From Plutella xylostella (taxonomy: Eukaryota > Arthropoda > Insecta > Lepidoptera > Plutellidae): DNA of 64,000 bases. The notes beneath the pieces were generated by a model. The model had not been told where the DNA came from, ran no database searches, and worked only from the letters and a program-made list of their open reading frames with translations. Positions 55,801 through 58,800 of the stretch are shown one piece after another. The stretch covers positions 7,013,501 to 7,077,500 of the forward strand of contig NC_063983.1 in assembly GCF_932276165.1 (NCBI RefSeq), in the 5' to 3' direction. Within the stretch, counting starts at the first letter, position 1, and every line of letters starts with the position of its first letter. Position numbers and translations under genes: made by a program.

Positions 55801-58800
55801 ATAATGTCTCAATATAGGGGCTTCTTGTAGAACAGCGTACCGGATCAGTCATGCTACGCGGCTAAAGGTTGGTACTGCGCAGTCAGATACGAAAAAGTAA
55901 ACAACAAAGACGAAGAGTCCATATGACAGTGCGTCAGTTCTTGTAACTAGGAAAGCAACCAAAATTTATGTGATTTAATGAAAGTAATTAATGAGCAAAA
56001 CGATGATGATTTGAAAAAAAATGGTCATATCGTGCTTCGCCTACCCCCATACCACCCGGAATTAAATCCTATTGAACTTGTGTGGCGGTACGTGAAAGGC
56101 GAGCTCGCAAGAACGTCGATTGACTCTAACTTAGATAAAGAGATAAAAGACTTAGAGTTGCTTTTCTCTAATTATTCGCCTAAAAAGTGGAGAAATTGTG
56201 ACGACCATGTCATAAAAAATTAAGACGAATATTATAAATCTGATAGAGTATTTGACGATGTATTGGACAGGTATGTTATTGTTTATTTATAATTTATTGT
56301 AAATTAAACATAAATTGGTTTTTGTCTTAGATTTATAATTGAAGTTAATGAAAACGATGATGAAGATGAATCGCAAGAACGTCGATTGACTCTAACTTAG
56401 ATAAAGAGATAAAAGACTTAGAGTTGCTTTTCTCTAATTATTCGCCTAAAAAGTGGAGAAATTGTGACGACCATGTCATAAAAAATTAAGACGAATATTA
56501 TAAATCTGATAGAGTATTTGACGATGTATTGGACAGGTATGTTATTGTTTATTTATAATTTATTGTAAATTAAACATAAATTGGTTTTTGTCTTAGATTT
56601 ATAATTGAAGTTAATGAAAACGATGATGAAGATGAGGATGACGACGACGATGAACAAGTTCAAACAGAGAGTGAACATGAAAGTGACATGGAAATTGATT
56701 TATAAAATAAAACACTTTTACATAAATAAATTCAAATTGGTAGATATTCTGAAGGTAAACATCCAAATTTTAATGCTGTCAAACTATAAATTTTAAGCTA
56801 AATATGACATTTACGGGAACACTCATAGAATAAAATTTTACTTACGTCAGAAATAGTTACAAGCTATCGCGAGATTAATCCGGGCACACTTTTCTACGTG
56901 TGTAGCATGTCGTGCTACCTCGCCCCCGCCACTTCTTTCACCCCGCAAGGAGGGTCGCCAAGTAACTTGCCGCATTATAACTATACGGTGGGGGCTGATT
57001 AGAAAGTGACTTTTTTCTATGTGCCTGATCTATTTTAATAGAAAGTAAAAGACTCACGTAAATATTGGGATAATTTAATTAGGTTGTATGAATTTATTTA
57101 TTTATTTATAAACGCTTTATTGTACACAAACAAACAATATACAAAACAGATTACAAATTTAAAACATATATGACGTATACGAAGGCGGGCTTATTGCCAA
57201 AAAGCAATTTCTTCCAGCCAACCTACGACTGGGTGAAAGAGAAATTGAAAATTAAATCTTTTAACTAATTAAATTTGAAGTAGGTACAATTAACAAAAAT
57301 AAGAAATAACCTAACCTAACTATTATTAAAGCAAACATGAAACAAAACTACAAATATATTCATAAATAATATCATAAATTATAAATATAAAATAGAACTG
57401 CATACATATATACTTTAAACTATATATAATATATATTATAAAATATATATATACATATATTATTTTATCTGCCAACCTAACGATTCAAAATAGTGATTCT
57501 TCACATTTTTTTAAAAAGTTGCTAGCGATGGTGATTGTCGCACGCTCTCTCAATTCAATTCAATTCAATCATTTATTGGTAATAACTTAAATAATATTAC
57601 AAGTCATTTACATAGGTATAGGTAATTGGTAATTATGCACTAGGTATAATTAAGTTACTTATACAATATAACATAGACTAGCTAAAGTAGGTAGTTATAT
57701 CATTTTATTCATAAAGTAGAAGCACTGATAGTTAGGTATTTCTTTATACATATAAATAATTTATTTATTAGGTAGTACATCAATAGTTTTTAGGTAACTC
57801 TGGCAAGGAGTTCCACAGACACGCTGCCTTCATAGCGAATGAATCGCTATATGAGGCGGAATTATGAACAGGAATGCTCAACAATTTGTTTTCTACCGAC
57901 CTCAATGCTCTACCCTGAGAATGAGAACACAAAAATGAGAACTTGCTCTTCAGGTATTGGGGAGATGAGGGGTTATTTAAAACACTGTACAATATGTTGA
58001 GAATATGAGTATTCCGGCGAAGGCGAATCGGAAGCCACTGTAATTGAGCTCGATACTCAGAAATGTGATCATATTTGCGCAATCCGAAAATGAATCGGAT
58101 GCACAGGTTCTGGAGACGTTCGAGTTTGTTGAGTAGCTCTTCAGTGAGGTCAAGATAGCTTACATCGGCGTAATCAAGAATAGGAAACAGTAAGGACTGT
58201 GCCAACGTAGTGTTCAGTGGTAGGAAGTACTGCAAGCGCTTAAGAGAATGGACGAATTTACTTTACATTGACGCTGTTCTCATAATTATTTTTAAAGAAC
58301 TAACCAAAAAAATCACTAATTTAAAGTTAAAATGTTTTCTTATTCAGATACAATAAGTATCTTTTCAGAAATAGACGAGATAGGGTACTTAGGTATGAAA
58401 CATCTTCGAAGATAAAATAAAACGAGGAAAAGAATAGGTTAAGAGGAGTTTCAATAAAGGCAGACGTTCAGCCGTGGCAGCCTCTTTAGACTTTTCACTG
58501 TACCTAGTCCTTGTGTCGTAGGTTATAAGGACTATATTTTTGGTACTGTATTGCACTTTATACTTGTCGTCACCTGTGCCAGAAAATTTAACAATTGCAA
58601 GAGCGTGCACTAGTTCTGGCTGCATTTGCACTGCAATATTCTACCTGAAACACAGTATACGTAATTTAACGAAAACATCTCATCATACATACATAATATG
58701 CTCACGACTGTTATCCTCTGAGGGGTAGTTTCAGGTGACTCGCAAGCGAGCCACTCGCTTTTCGTATTCACATGATAGGCCGTTTTTGAATGAGTACAAT

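Larger units (their letters stand above)
55480..56970 (+). mobile_element. DNA transposon with 55-bp TIRs (IS630/Tc1-like superfamily DDE remnant)
   Basis: Left arm 55480-55534 (GCAAGTTGCTTGGCGACCCT...) and right arm 56916-56970 are complementary at 50 of 55 positions. Inside is a truncated DDE transposase gene on the + strand. Length about 1.49 kb, enlarged by a 266-bp internal tandem duplication. The 55540-55700 part is GC-rich and non-coding. Target duplication not clear; similarity may extend some bases beyond the stated TIR ends. Confidence 0.85.
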
